Part shown: positions 9,379 to 18,048 of the stretch, piece by piece
How positions within the stretch are numbered: position 1 is the first letter of the stretch
How the letters are laid out: each line of letters starts with the position of its first letter
Origin: Terrimonas sp.
Lineage (GTDB): Bacteria; Bacteroidota; Bacteroidia; Chitinophagales; Chitinophagaceae
Reading direction: 5' to 3'
Assembly (NCBI GenBank): GCA_016125075.1
Contig: WGMO01000019.1
Span: 62,001-126,000 of the forward strand
DNA: 64,000 bases
Notes under the pieces: generated by a model
Seen by the model: the letters and a program-made list of their open reading frames with translations, nothing else
Told to the model about the DNA's origin: nothing
The model's database searches: none
Position numbers and translations under genes: made by a program

Positions 9379-9897
9379 TTACAAAGTCGCTTTCTGAATG
9401 ATATAGGTAAGGGCCGGGTGCCCATCCACAAACTCTTCCCGCACAAAGCGCATCCCGCACTTTTTCAGGACCTTCCAGGAAGCGATGTTTTCAGGCATCG
9501 CCCTGCCAATTATTGTATTCAGGTTCAATACTTTAAATCCATACTCAATGCTCGCCATTGCTGACTCATAGGCATAGCCCTGGCCCCAGAAAACCTTCAT
9601 AAACCGATAACCCAGGTCAATCTCATTTCGCTCCGGGCGGTTTTTTAAACCACACCAGCCCATAAATTCTCCGGTTACTTTCAGGTGTACGGCCCACCTG
9701 CCCATGCCATAAAGATCATATTGGGGCAGGATGATTTCTTTTAAAACTCCAAGGGCCTGTTCAAGGCTAAAGATGGGGTCTCCCGTATACCGGGTAACGG
9801 CCGGATCTTCATTGAGCTTCCATAAAAGGGGGGCATCCCCTTCGCTGAATTTTCGAAAGTAAAGCCGTTCTGTTGCTATAACAGGTATACCTTCCAT
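9379..9897 (-). CDS. GNAT-family N-acetyltransferase (RimJ/RimL-like)
   Basis: 172 residues, a single GNAT domain of the RimJ/RimL or Acetyltransf_3 type: TERLYFRKFSEGDAP at the start, LGYRFMKVFWGQGYAYESA (acetyl-CoA pyrophosphate loop region) near residue 95, and NIASWKVLKKCGMRFV near 140, the typical N-x-x-S-x-x-V-L-x-K-x-G-F/M pattern. Substrate unknown; such proteins acetylate protein N-termini or small amines. Its ATG directly follows the TAG of the M28 peptidase gene, so the two are translationally linked. Confidence 0.85.
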   Translation of the reverse strand: MEGIPVIATERLYFRKFSEGDAPLLWKLNEDPAVTRYTGDPIFSLEQALGVLKEIILPQYDLYGMGRWAVHLKVTGEFMGWCGLKNRPERNEIDLGYRFMKVFWGQGYAYESAMASIEYGFKVLNLNTIIGRAMPENIASWKVLKKCGMRFVREEFVDGHPALTYIIQKATL

Positions 9898-10986
9898 CTA
9901 ATACCGGTCTGTTTTACTGACCAATTTATGATCGGGCGTATTTTGTCCGCTGATAATTCCGGCGGTTCCTGTCACAATCGCCCTGATCACTTCTCCCATC
10001 ATTGTATAATCGATGCGAAAAGGTTCATCCTTTACATGATGATAATATTTATCGTTGACATAGGTACTGGAAATAGAGACAACAGGTACATGGTTCCTGG
10101 CAAAGGATTTTGCATTTACATTCTGGCACTGGTTCCTGCTGTTAATCCAGGCATCAACGCCTTTAAAATCCTTACCGGCCAGGAAATTCTTTTGCAGGGG
10201 GGTCAATCTTTTTGTATCGATTTCTGCTTTGCTATTGTAGAGAAAGTACTGCCTGCCATATTTCACAGGATCCGCGTTATAAAGATTTTTATTCAGGATA
10301 GTTTGTAATTCCCTGCTGTAGCCGTCGGTAAAAAATGGTTTTGATAAAGGGGTGAAGGATCCGATCATATCCATATTGATCACGGCACAAATGGAATCGT
10401 TCTGAAAATGATCTACAAAATGTTCAGAGCCCCAGGGACCGAATTCAGACCCGGTAACGGCTAAAAAAATCAATGACCGCTCATTTCCAGTAAGGGAATG
10501 GTAATACCTTGCCAGTCCAATCAATGCGGCCACCCCGGAAGCATTGTCATTCGCCCCGTTAAAAATATCATCCTCCGATACCGGGACCCTGTTATCATCC
10601 TTTGACAAATCAGGAAATGGATTGGTGCCCACCGTACCGATATGATCATAATGCGCCATAAAGATCACCACCTGGCCCGGTCTTGACCTACCCTTTATCA
10701 TCCCGGCCACATTGAACCAGGAGGGGTTGATGGGTAAAAGAAAATCATTTGATCTGTTTAAAGCAACCAAACCCGCCTGCCTGAATTCATCAGCAATGAA
10801 TCCGGCTGCGGCAACAGCACCATCTGATCCGGCCAGTCTGCCATTCAGGCTATCAGCAGCCAGTAAGTTGATCAGTCTTTGCAAGGAGTCAGGATGAAAA
10901 ACCGAATCCCATAATGAATCCTGCGAACGGGCGGGGGAAACTGCAAGAATCAGAAATACCAATAGGATGAAAACCCTTTTATGCAT
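9898..10986 (-). CDS. Secreted M28-family zinc metallopeptidase
   Basis: 362 residues with a signal peptide (FLILAVSPARSQ). M28 (aminopeptidase S / glutaminyl cyclase-like) fold with the expected two-zinc ligands: H112 and D114 in FMAHYDHIG, D147 in GANDNASGV, E181 and E188 in TGSEFGPWGSEHF, D206 in NMDMIG, and a late His in KYYHHVKDE. All catalytic positions look intact, so it should be an active exported peptidase, probably for nutrient peptides. It lies 9 bp after alaS and directly before the acetyltransferase. Confidence 0.88.
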   Translation of the reverse strand: MHKRVFILLVFLILAVSPARSQDSLWDSVFHPDSLQRLINLLAADSLNGRLAGSDGAVAAAGFIADEFRQAGLVALNRSNDFLLPINPSWFNVAGMIKGRSRPGQVVIFMAHYDHIGTVGTNPFPDLSKDDNRVPVSEDDIFNGANDNASGVAALIGLARYYHSLTGNERSLIFLAVTGSEFGPWGSEHFVDHFQNDSICAVINMDMIGSFTPLSKPFFTDGYSRELQTILNKNLYNADPVKYGRQYFLYNSKAEIDTKRLTPLQKNFLAGKDFKGVDAWINSRNQCQNVNAKSFARNHVPVVSISSTYVNDKYYHHVKDEPFRIDYTMMGEVIRAIVTGTAGIISGQNTPDHKLVSKTDRY

Positions 10987-10995
10987 AACCTGCTT

Positions 10996-13614
10996 TTATA
11001 AAAGGCCTTTTATTGTTTCAATTACCTGTGGTAACTGAGCGGGATCCTGGCCACCGGCTGTCGCCAGGTTCTTTTGGCCGCCGCCACCGCCTTTGATGAG
11101 CGGGGCGATATGCTCTTTTATCAATTTACCGGCATCCAGCCCCCTTGCTGCCACTACCTTGTCATGGATACCCAGGGCTACAAAAGGTTTGCCACCGATA
11201 TTCGCAGCTAATGCCACAACATAATCGTTCAGGTGATGCTTCAGGTCAAGGCAAAGCTTTTTTAAAGCATCGGCATGGCCAACCTCCACGATATCGCCAA
11301 TAAAACATATACCATTGATGATCTCATCCTTTTGCAACAATTCATTCCGGATACCCACGAGCATGCGGTTTTCCAGGTTTTCCAGCCTTTTCTTCAGGCC
11401 GGCATTCTCGGATAAGAGGTTATCGATAGCGATCGTGATTTCCCTGGGGTGTTTGAGCGATTCACTGACCGCATTCAACAATGCCAGTTTTTCTGCCAGG
11501 AATATTTCTGCCTGTTTCCCACAAACAGATTCAATCCTGCGGACCCCTGCAGCAACAGCCGTTTCATGTTTAATCTTGAATACACCCAATTCGCCGGTGG
11601 CCCCAACATGTGTGCCCCCGCAAAGTTCAACCGAATAAGTGGGATCAATCATCACTACCCTGACCCTGTCACCATATTTTTCTCCAAACAAGGCCATGGC
11701 GCCCATCTGCAGGGCTTCCTCCTTTGGCATTTCCCTGATGATTACCGGAATATTCTCCCTTATCTTTTCATTGACCATTGTTTCAACTGCGTGGATCTCG
11801 GTATCCGTCATTTTTGCAAAATGGGAAAAATCAAACCGCAAATGTTCCTCGTTGACGAGAGAGCCTTTTTGAGCAACATGGTTACCCAGCACTTTTCTTA
11901 ATGCCGCATGCAGCAAATGCGTGGCGGTATGATGCAGGGTAATTTCTTTTCTTCTGGCTGCATCGACCTTCACCCCAACTTTCCCCTTCAAGTTTTCCGG
12001 CAGGCTATCGGTAAAATGGATGATCAGGTCATTTTCCCTTTTGGTATTATGAATGACCAGTACCTCATCACCTGCCTTTAGGATTCCGCTATCCCCTACC
12101 TGTCCGCCACTTTCGGCATAAAAAGGAGTGGCTTCCAATACAAGTTGGTAAGCGGTCTTTCCTTTTGTCTTTATTTTTCTGTACCGGGTAATCCTTGTCT
12201 CCGTTTCAAGGGAGTCATACCCGATAAATTCATGAATGGCCCCGTTATCCAGCAGCACCCAGTCCTCGGTATCAACATTTGCAGCGGCCCGGCTGCGGTT
12301 CTTTTGTTGCTGCATTTCCGTACTAAAACCTGTTTCATCAACGGACAGGCCGTTTTCTGCTGCAATCAGTTTTGTAAGATCAAGTGGGAATCCAAATGTG
12401 TCGTAAAGCTCAAATGCGTCGCTTCCCGCTATTGTTTTAATATCGTTATTCTGAATAATATCATCCATCCGCTTCAATCCTTTTTCCAGGGTGCGCAAAA
12501 AAGCCTCTTCTTCTTCCTTGACCACTTTTACCACAAAATCAACTTGCTGTTGCAATTCAGAAAAAACCGTGGCAAACTGCCGGGCAATTACCGGCACCAG
12601 CTGGTCCAGCAAGGGCTTTTTATAATCGAGATAGGAATAATAATAACGAACTGCCCTGCGGAGAATGCGACGGATCACATAACCCGCTCCGGTATTGGAA
12701 GGCAGTTGCCCGTCGGCAATAGAAAAACCGATGGCCCTGATATGGTCGGCGATCACCCGAAAAGCAATGGCCTGTTTACTGTCGCTGTAATCATAAACCT
12801 TACCGGTTAATTGCTCGGTCGCCTTCAGGGTATCGGCGAAAATATCGGTATCATAATTAGAGGTTTTGTGTTGCAAAACCCTAACCAGTCTTTCCAATCC
12901 CATACCGGTATCGACATGCCGCGCGGGTAAGGCTGCAAGCGAACCGTCTTTCAGCCGGTTATACTGGATGAATACATTATTCCAGATTTCTATCACCTGG
13001 GGGTGATCTTTATTGACCAGTGTTTTGCCATCCACCGCTTTTCTTTCAGCATCAGGCCGGCAATCCACATGGATTTCTGTACAGGGTCCGCAAGGTCCCG
13101 TATCCCCCATTTCCCAGAAATTATCCTTTTTATTGCCCGGCAGGATCCTGTCTGCGGCAATCCATTTCTTCCAGGCTTCCAAAGCCTCTTCATCTTCCGG
13201 CAGTTTTTCGTTCAGATCCCCTTCAAAAATGGTCACATATAGCCTGTCTTTATCGATGCCGAATTCCTGTGTCAGCAATTCCCAGCTCCAGGCTATCGCT
13301 TCTTCCTTAAAATAATCGCCAAAACTCCAGTTGCCCAGCATTTCAAACATCGTATGATGGTAGGTATCCACTCCCACTTCTTCCAGGTCATTATGTTTTC
13401 CACTAACACGGAGGCATTTCTGGGTATCAACCACCCGTTTTGCACTGGCGATTTTATGGCCCAGAAAGAAATCTTTGAACTGGTTCATCCCGGCATTGGT
13501 GAACATCAGGGTGGGGTCATTTTTCACGACAATGGGTGCAGAAGGAACGATTTCATGGCCCCTGCTTTTAAAGAAATCAAGAAATTTTTGTCTTATTTCC
13601 GCACTTGTCATCAT
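10996..13614 (-). CDS. alaS: Alanyl-tRNA synthetase
   Basis: Charges tRNA(Ala) with alanine and clears mischarged Ser/Gly. 872 residues, the usual length. Class II catalytic core at the N-terminus (FTNAGMNQFKDFFLG, FEMLGNWSFGDYFK, RHVDTGMGLERL), editing domain with HHTATHLLHAAL and the metal-binding CGGTHV, and C-terminal DHHA1-type domain with a Gly-rich loop (KGGGGGQKNLATAGG). The gene starts ATGATG; either Met is possible. It is the first gene of a minus-strand run with the M28 peptidase and the acetyltransferase, and diverges from the M23 gene at 13743. Confidence 0.97.
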   Translation of the reverse strand: MMTSAEIRQKFLDFFKSRGHEIVPSAPIVVKNDPTLMFTNAGMNQFKDFFLGHKIASAKRVVDTQKCLRVSGKHNDLEEVGVDTYHHTMFEMLGNWSFGDYFKEEAIAWSWELLTQEFGIDKDRLYVTIFEGDLNEKLPEDEEALEAWKKWIAADRILPGNKKDNFWEMGDTGPCGPCTEIHVDCRPDAERKAVDGKTLVNKDHPQVIEIWNNVFIQYNRLKDGSLAALPARHVDTGMGLERLVRVLQHKTSNYDTDIFADTLKATEQLTGKVYDYSDSKQAIAFRVIADHIRAIGFSIADGQLPSNTGAGYVIRRILRRAVRYYYSYLDYKKPLLDQLVPVIARQFATVFSELQQQVDFVVKVVKEEEEAFLRTLEKGLKRMDDIIQNNDIKTIAGSDAFELYDTFGFPLDLTKLIAAENGLSVDETGFSTEMQQQKNRSRAAANVDTEDWVLLDNGAIHEFIGYDSLETETRITRYRKIKTKGKTAYQLVLEATPFYAESGGQVGDSGILKAGDEVLVIHNTKRENDLIIHFTDSLPENLKGKVGVKVDAARRKEITLHHTATHLLHAALRKVLGNHVAQKGSLVNEEHLRFDFSHFAKMTDTEIHAVETMVNEKIRENIPVIIREMPKEEALQMGAMALFGEKYGDRVRVVMIDPTYSVELCGGTHVGATGELGVFKIKHETAVAAGVRRIESVCGKQAEIFLAEKLALLNAVSESLKHPREITIAIDNLLSENAGLKKRLENLENRMLVGIRNELLQKDEIINGICFIGDIVEVGHADALKKLCLDLKHHLNDYVVALAANIGGKPFVALGIHDKVVAARGLDAGKLIKEHIAPLIKGGGGGQKNLATAGGQDPAQLPQVIETIKGLL

Positions 13615-13628
13615 AATGAATAAATGGG

Positions 13629-13659
13629 TTGATTTTTGCTGTTAAAGCCTCTATATTTG
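13629..13659 (+). promoter_or_regulatory. Promoter of the M23 peptidase gene
   Basis: TTG (13629-13631), 20-base spacer, TATATTTG (13652-13659). It matches the Bacteroidota -33/-7 pattern and points at the gene starting at 13743. A 7-bp leader hairpin ATCCCGC / GCGGGAT follows (13709-13715, 13721-13727). Confidence 0.6.
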
Positions 13660-13681
13660 TTTTTCCCGCTAATCCGGGACG

Positions 13682-13689
13682 CAAAGGTA
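13682..13689 (-). promoter_or_regulatory. Candidate -7 box for alaS
   Basis: TACCTTTG on the minus strand fits TAnnTTTG exactly and points towards alaS (ATG at 13614). No clear -33 box at the right distance. Confidence 0.5.
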
Positions 13690-13742
13690 ATCCATTCAGC
13701 CATCATTTATCCCGCCGGCAGCGGGATTTGCAGGGGCCAGCT

Positions 13743-14714
13743 ATGAAGAAAATCAAGTATTACTATAATACGCATACGCTTCGGTATGAAAAACTGGAAA
13801 CCCCGCTCAGGGTAAAGGTCCTGCGGGTCTTTGGCTTCCTTGCCGCCGCCCTTGTTACAGCCGCCATGATTTCATTTTTTGCTTTTCGATTCATCGGTTC
13901 GCCCAATGAACGACTCCTTAGTATCCAGTATGAAAGGATGAAAGACGGGTATAAACAGCTGAGTAAGGAACTGAAGGAAGCCAAACAGGAGATGTCGGAG
14001 CTGGAAAAAAGGGATAATGAAGTATACCGTTCTATTTTTGAAGCCAACCCCATTCCCGATAGCGCCCGGGCAAAGGCAAAAGAAAAGGAACAGCAGGTGG
14101 CGATGATTGAAAATATGGGTGACAATGAACTCTACCGTTCCCTGCTGGCCTCCCTTTCCCAGCTCAAGAACAGGATCATCACCCAGAAGACTTCCTATGT
14201 GGAGATCAATGACCGGATCAAAAACAAGGCAAAAATCCTGGCTGCAACCCCAGCCATCCAACCCGTAAGCAATAAAGACCTTGAAAGAATCGCCTCGGGT
14301 TTTGGTTACCGGATCGACCCGATCTATAAAACCATAAAACTTCATGCCGGGCTGGATTTTACGGCCCCCCAGGGTACCCCGATATACGCAACTGCCGACG
14401 GGGTGGTCGACGTAGCGGGTTTCAGTGATGGCGGCTATGGCAACCATGTCGTGATCAATCACGGTTATGGTTATGAGACTTTATACGGACATATGGTGCG
14501 GGTAAAAGTGCGAAAAGGGCAGAAGGTTACCCGGGGCGAAGTAATCGGTTGGGTGGGAAGTACCGGCAAATCCACCGGGCCGCATTGCCATTATGAAGTC
14601 CATAAGAACGGCCAGAAGATCGATCCCGTCTATTTCTTTTATAATGACCTGTCCCCTGACCAGTTTGACCGGCTCCTGAAAAAAGCTGCAGCGTCGAATC
14701 AAAGTTTTGATTAA
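13743..14714 (+). CDS. M23-family peptidoglycan endopeptidase, membrane anchored
   Basis: 323 residues. An N-terminal transmembrane segment (about 27-50, FGFLAAALVTAAMISFFAF) is followed by a coiled coil (about 58-170) and a C-terminal LytM/M23 domain (about 195-305). Zinc ligands are visible: H in KLHAGLDFTAP with the following D, and the H-x-H pair in GPHCHYEVH. This architecture matches membrane-bound DD-endopeptidases or activators of amidases that cut peptidoglycan cross-links. The open frame begins at 13629, but the preceding 38 codons contain the leader hairpin and no signal, so the ATG at 13743 (MKKIKYYYNT) is preferred. A MerR-type regulator follows 74 bp downstream, a pairing seen in Bacteroidota. 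Confidence 0.92.
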   Translation: MKKIKYYYNTHTLRYEKLETPLRVKVLRVFGFLAAALVTAAMISFFAFRFIGSPNERLLSIQYERMKDGYKQLSKELKEAKQEMSELEKRDNEVYRSIFEANPIPDSARAKAKEKEQQVAMIENMGDNELYRSLLASLSQLKNRIITQKTSYVEINDRIKNKAKILAATPAIQPVSNKDLERIASGFGYRIDPIYKTIKLHAGLDFTAPQGTPIYATADGVVDVAGFSDGGYGNHVVINHGYGYETLYGHMVRVKVRKGQKVTRGEVIGWVGSTGKSTGPHCHYEVHKNGQKIDPVYFFYNDLSPDQFDRLLKKAAASNQSFD

Positions 14715-14788
14715 TTGATACCGTCCTTCCTATTGGTGGAAAACTTAGCCCATCCGTTTTATGTATTATCGTATTTTTACAGTACCTG

Positions 14789-15361
14789 ATGACAAAATCA
14801 CTAACACAAATAACATTCGACTTTTCTGCGGAAACCGCCAAAGAGGAAGTAAAGCCTGTTGCTGATGTATTACTGGAAAAAAGGATACTGACAGCTCCCA
14901 AGCCGCCTGCTGAGGAAAATGTATTTGAAAACGGGGAAGACAAGGAAGAACCGGAAACAGTCAAAAAGAAATCAACAAGGGGCCGTCGTTCTTTAAAAGA
15001 GAACAGCCAGGAGGCTGACCTCGTCAAGGTGCCGGCTGATGATATCCTTTTCCAGAAACAATATTATTCAATCGGCGAAGTGGCGGGCTGGTTCAGGGTA
15101 AATCAATCCCTGCTCCGGTACTGGGAATCCGAATTCAGTATTCTCAAACCCAGGAAGAACCGGAAGGGCGACCGCTTTTTCCGCCCGGAAGATGTAAAGA
15201 ACCTCTTACTGATCCATGACCTCCTGCGCAGACGTAAATTCACGATTGAAGGCGCCAAGGACTTTTTAAAGAATAATAAAAAGGTGGATGAAAAATTTGT
15301 GATGATCCAGTCTTTGGAAAACATCAAGTCATTTCTCCTGGAACTTAAAGCCAGCCTTTGA
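14789..15361 (+). CDS. MerR-family transcriptional regulator
   Basis: 190 residues. The first 85 residues are charged and probably disordered (Glu/Lys-rich, with KKKSTRGRRS). A MerR winged-helix DNA-binding domain follows at about 90-165: YYSIGEVAGWFRVNQSLLRY, WESEF, and RFFRPEDVKNLLLIHDLL. The end (VMIQSLENIKSFLLELKASL) is a short helix fit for dimerisation. There is no ligand domain and no metal-binding Cys, so the signal is unknown. This small MerR type next to an M23 peptidase is common in Bacteroidota genomes (from memory). Its target is unknown. Confidence 0.85.
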   Translation: MTKSLTQITFDFSAETAKEEVKPVADVLLEKRILTAPKPPAEENVFENGEDKEEPETVKKKSTRGRRSLKENSQEADLVKVPADDILFQKQYYSIGEVAGWFRVNQSLLRYWESEFSILKPRKNRKGDRFFRPEDVKNLLLIHDLLRRRKFTIEGAKDFLKNNKKVDEKFVMIQSLENIKSFLLELKASL

Positions 15362-15463
15362 GCCTCCGGTTTCAGCTATCCATAAAACCGGCTCAGTATT
15401 ATTTTTCCGAAGCCATTTCCATGTGTTATTCACCTGTTTTTTTATATATTCCAATTATCATTT

Positions 15464-15994
15464 ATGTCGAAAATAAAGTCAGTTATTCCACTCCTCATTT
15501 TCTTTTGCGGATTTTACAATTCCCTCTCTGCTCAAAACCAGTATGTGATTTCCCGGGATAGTATCAATGGCAGCAAGGTGTTGAAAGGAGTGATCAGCAG
15601 GGAAATTTTATTAAACGACACTGCTTTTAACTGGTTCAGTGAAAGTCAAAAGGGATATGTTCCCTACGAAAAGGCGGTAGAAGCCCTGAAAAAAAATCCC
15701 TCCATTCAACTGATCGTGTTCATGGGAACCTGGTGCCATGATTCGCATTTCATCATCCCCAAGCTATTTAGTGTGCTCGATGCAGCCGCTTTCCCTATGG
15801 ATCAAATAACAGTATTGGGTACAGACCGGAAAGTCAAAACAACAGGGAACCTGGCAGCAGCATTTCATATCACGGCCACACCCACCATCATCATTATGAA
15901 AGACGGAAAGGAACTGGGTCGGGTGAAGGAATATGGCAAATACGGTTTGTTTGAAATGGAGCTGGCTGAAATCATCAATAAAACAGGGGGCTAA
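15464..15994 (+). CDS. Exported thioredoxin-fold protein with a single active-site Cys
   Basis: 176 residues with a signal peptide (LLIFFCGFYNSLSAQ). The thioredoxin fold is visible from about residue 60: IQLIVFMGTWCHDSHFIIP (active-site motif W-C-H-D-S, Cys91) and the cis-Pro loop TATPTIIIM near 147. The second Cys of C-x-x-C is replaced by Ser, so it cannot form the usual intramolecular disulfide; a monothiol reductase, isomerase or thiol-holding role is more likely. It converges on the next gene with one base between the stops. Confidence 0.8.
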   Translation: MSKIKSVIPLLIFFCGFYNSLSAQNQYVISRDSINGSKVLKGVISREILLNDTAFNWFSESQKGYVPYEKAVEALKKNPSIQLIVFMGTWCHDSHFIIPKLFSVLDAAAFPMDQITVLGTDRKVKTTGNLAAAFHITATPTIIIMKDGKELGRVKEYGKYGLFEMELAEIINKTGG

Positions 15995-15995
15995 A

Positions 15996-16811
15996 CTACT
16001 GGAACCGGTAGACTTCAATTTCATTCTCCTTAAGGGCATAAAATTTCGTAGGGGTGAATTCCACCTTTTTAAACCCACGCACGGCATCCGGCATTTGTTC
16101 GTCATAAATGCGAAAAAGGTCGATACGATACCGGTTCATGCTGTTCCCGGTAGTGCCCAGGACCGATCTTCCCACCACTTTAAAATTATCCCAACCCGTG
16201 ATCAGGATCTTATTCCTTAAAGATCCGTAATAGTCAAAAACATAGATGGCTTTCTGCTTATCGTATAAGTATACGAGTCCATCTTCGTCATAGATACGCT
16301 GGGGGGAAGGCACATCATCAAATAATTGCCTGAAATCGGGTGTTTCCAGCAATAATTTCCCGGTTTCATCGATCTTTTTAAGTTTATTGTCCAGTTCATC
16401 ATAGAGCCAGATATTATTATCATAGGACAATCCAATGGCCTGGACCTGGAAGATGTTTTGCTTGCGGAGATCAATGGTAGAACGGATATTGAGCAGGCGG
16501 TCAAGAATAACAATCGTTGAAAAATTCCTGAAATACAGTAATACCCTTAAGGGATTCGATACATCGGCGTAAGACACTTTCCCGAATTTTCTTACATCAT
16601 TGAATACGGCCACTGAGTCACCGCCGGCGCTGATTTTCTTTAACTGATCCGTGCTGTTGAACAGGTAAAGATTATCCATATTGTCAACGGCAAAATCAAC
16701 GATATCGCCTTTCACCGATTTCAGGAATACAAATGACGAATCCTGCTGCGCCTTTACAAATCCGGAAAGGAACAGGAGCGGTAAGAAACAATATTTAAAC
16801 AATCCTTTCAT
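15996..16811 (-). CDS. Exported protein of unknown function, beta-propeller-like
   Basis: 271 residues with a signal peptide (LFLSGFVKAQ). I do not recognise a named family. The body shows repeating short beta units of about 40 residues with patterns such as VDNMDNLYLFNS, SYDNNIWLYDELDNKLKKID and EDGLVYLYDKQKAIYVFD, which suggest a 6-bladed (NHL or TolB-like) propeller. No catalytic motif is apparent. Its ATG overlaps the stop of the lpxH-type gene by 4 bp, so it is translated with it. Confidence 0.7.
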   Translation of the reverse strand: MKGLFKYCFLPLLFLSGFVKAQQDSSFVFLKSVKGDIVDFAVDNMDNLYLFNSTDQLKKISAGGDSVAVFNDVRKFGKVSYADVSNPLRVLLYFRNFSTIVILDRLLNIRSTIDLRKQNIFQVQAIGLSYDNNIWLYDELDNKLKKIDETGKLLLETPDFRQLFDDVPSPQRIYDEDGLVYLYDKQKAIYVFDYYGSLRNKILITGWDNFKVVGRSVLGTTGNSMNRYRIDLFRIYDEQMPDAVRGFKKVEFTPTKFYALKENEIEVYRFQ

Positions 16812-17590
16812 AATCGGATAATCTTTTCTTCCTTACCGGTAAAAGACCTGAGGTAAAGTTCAGCTCCATCAAAAACAGCATAACTGGAATAATGAATCCA
16901 GTCGCCCAGGTTGATATAACGGCTATCCTCTGTTAGACGATAATCGATGGCAAGGTGTCTATGCCCAAAGACAAAAAAATCGAAATGATCTTTTTTTAAC
17001 CTTTCCTTACAATAAAGGATCAGCCATTCCCTCTCTGCTCCCATAAATTCTTCCTCCGACTTCCCGGTTTGCGCCCTGCTGCGCCGGCTCAGATAATTAG
17101 CAAGTCCCATACCTATATACGGGGGGAAGATCCCAAAAAACCACTGGCAGGCCCTGTTACGGAAAATTTTTTTCAGGAATTTATACCCCTTGTCGCCCGG
17201 ACCCAGGCCATCACCATGCCCAATCAGGAATTTCCGGCTGTTGAATGTAAACGCAAGGGGTTCAAAATATACCGGTATGTTCAGTTCCTGCTGGAAATAA
17301 TCTTTCATCCACATGTCATGATTACCCACAAAAAAATGTACAGGGATACCTGCATCTGTAATTTCGGCCAGTTTACCCAACAGCCTGACATATCCTTTGG
17401 GAACGACTTTCCGGTATTCATACCAGAAATCGAACATATCGCCGACGACAAAGATGATGGCCGCCTCCGCTTTGATGGAATCGAGGAAGGCAACAATTCT
17501 TTTTTCCCTTTCCAGGCTGGAAGCATGGTCGGGTGCCCCCAAGTGAAAGTCAGAGAGAAAATATATTTTTTTACCGGGAGCTAATTCCAC
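16808..17590 (-). CDS. lpxH: UDP-2,3-diacylglucosamine diphosphatase (LpxH-like)
   Basis: Calcineurin-like phosphoesterase expected to hydrolyse UDP-2,3-diacylglucosamine to lipid X in lipid A synthesis, at the inner face of the cytoplasmic membrane. 260 residues. All metal-binding blocks are present: LSDFHLGAP (residues 12-20), GDMFDFWYE, GNHDMWMKD, LIGHGDGLG and FGHRHLAID. A hydrophobic/basic insert (FFGIFPPYIGMGLANYLSRR) fits the helical cap of LpxH. The AIG2-like gene is 2 bp upstream and the propeller-like gene overlaps downstream. Family placement is firm; the exact substrate is inferred. Confidence 0.88.
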   Translation of the reverse strand: MELAPGKKIYFLSDFHLGAPDHASSLEREKRIVAFLDSIKAEAAIIFVVGDMFDFWYEYRKVVPKGYVRLLGKLAEITDAGIPVHFFVGNHDMWMKDYFQQELNIPVYFEPLAFTFNSRKFLIGHGDGLGPGDKGYKFLKKIFRNRACQWFFGIFPPYIGMGLANYLSRRSRAQTGKSEEEFMGAEREWLILYCKERLKKDHFDFFVFGHRHLAIDYRLTEDSRYINLGDWIHYSSYAVFDGAELYLRSFTGKEEKIIRL

Positions 17591-17592
17591 GC

Positions 17593-18021
17593 CTATTGTT
17601 TCTTTTCAGCAATGTATTGTAAAATATCGCCCGATTCTACAATGGGCTTTCCGCTTACATCCTGGTTATACCAGTAGATCCAGGCTGGTTGATTGCCCTT
17701 ATCCGTAATGACTTCTGTCAGTTCGCGGCGGTACAGCTGCGTTTCGCCCACCTCTACATTGACCCCCTCATAATCATCCAGCTGCCCAAAAGCCCAGCCA
17801 AATTCATGGGGATGTTTTATTGTATAAAGTTCCCCAACGATAAAATGACCATCATTCCCTGGAATAGCGGCAGGATAATCGCCCATATCCACCATCAGTC
17901 CCCTGACTTTTGCCTCGGCCACAAAATCAAAATAGTTGCTGATATATTCATAAACGGGGCTCTGGAATCCTTTTCGCAAAGACCCATATACAAACAGGTT
18001 ATAGGTAACAGGTTTGTTCAT
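17593..18021 (-). CDS. Gamma-glutamylcyclotransferase-like (AIG2/GGCT fold) protein
   Basis: 142 residues, a single GGCT-like domain. The N-terminal glycine-loop motif FVYGSLRKG is typical, and the candidate catalytic acid is in QLDDYEGVN. Members cleave gamma-glutamyl amines or peptides to 5-oxoproline, but bacterial ones are mostly untested. It lies 27 bp after lutC and 2 bp before lpxH on the same strand, which suggests one transcript rather than a shared pathway. Confidence 0.85.
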   Translation of the reverse strand: MNKPVTYNLFVYGSLRKGFQSPVYEYISNYFDFVAEAKVRGLMVDMGDYPAAIPGNDGHFIVGELYTIKHPHEFGWAFGQLDDYEGVNVEVGETQLYRRELTEVITDKGNQPAWIYWYNQDVSGKPIVESGDILQYIAEKKQ

Positions 18022-18048
18022 ACCTTAAAATTACGAATTTGTGGCCCC

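Noticed and set aside
12145-12810. Open frame of 221 codons opposite alaS
   Set aside because: Antisense shadow of alaS; no known domain, Cys and His-rich without pattern.
13629-13742. N-terminal extension of the M23 gene
   Set aside because: Not protein-like. Contains the promoter and leader hairpin; no signal peptide would result.
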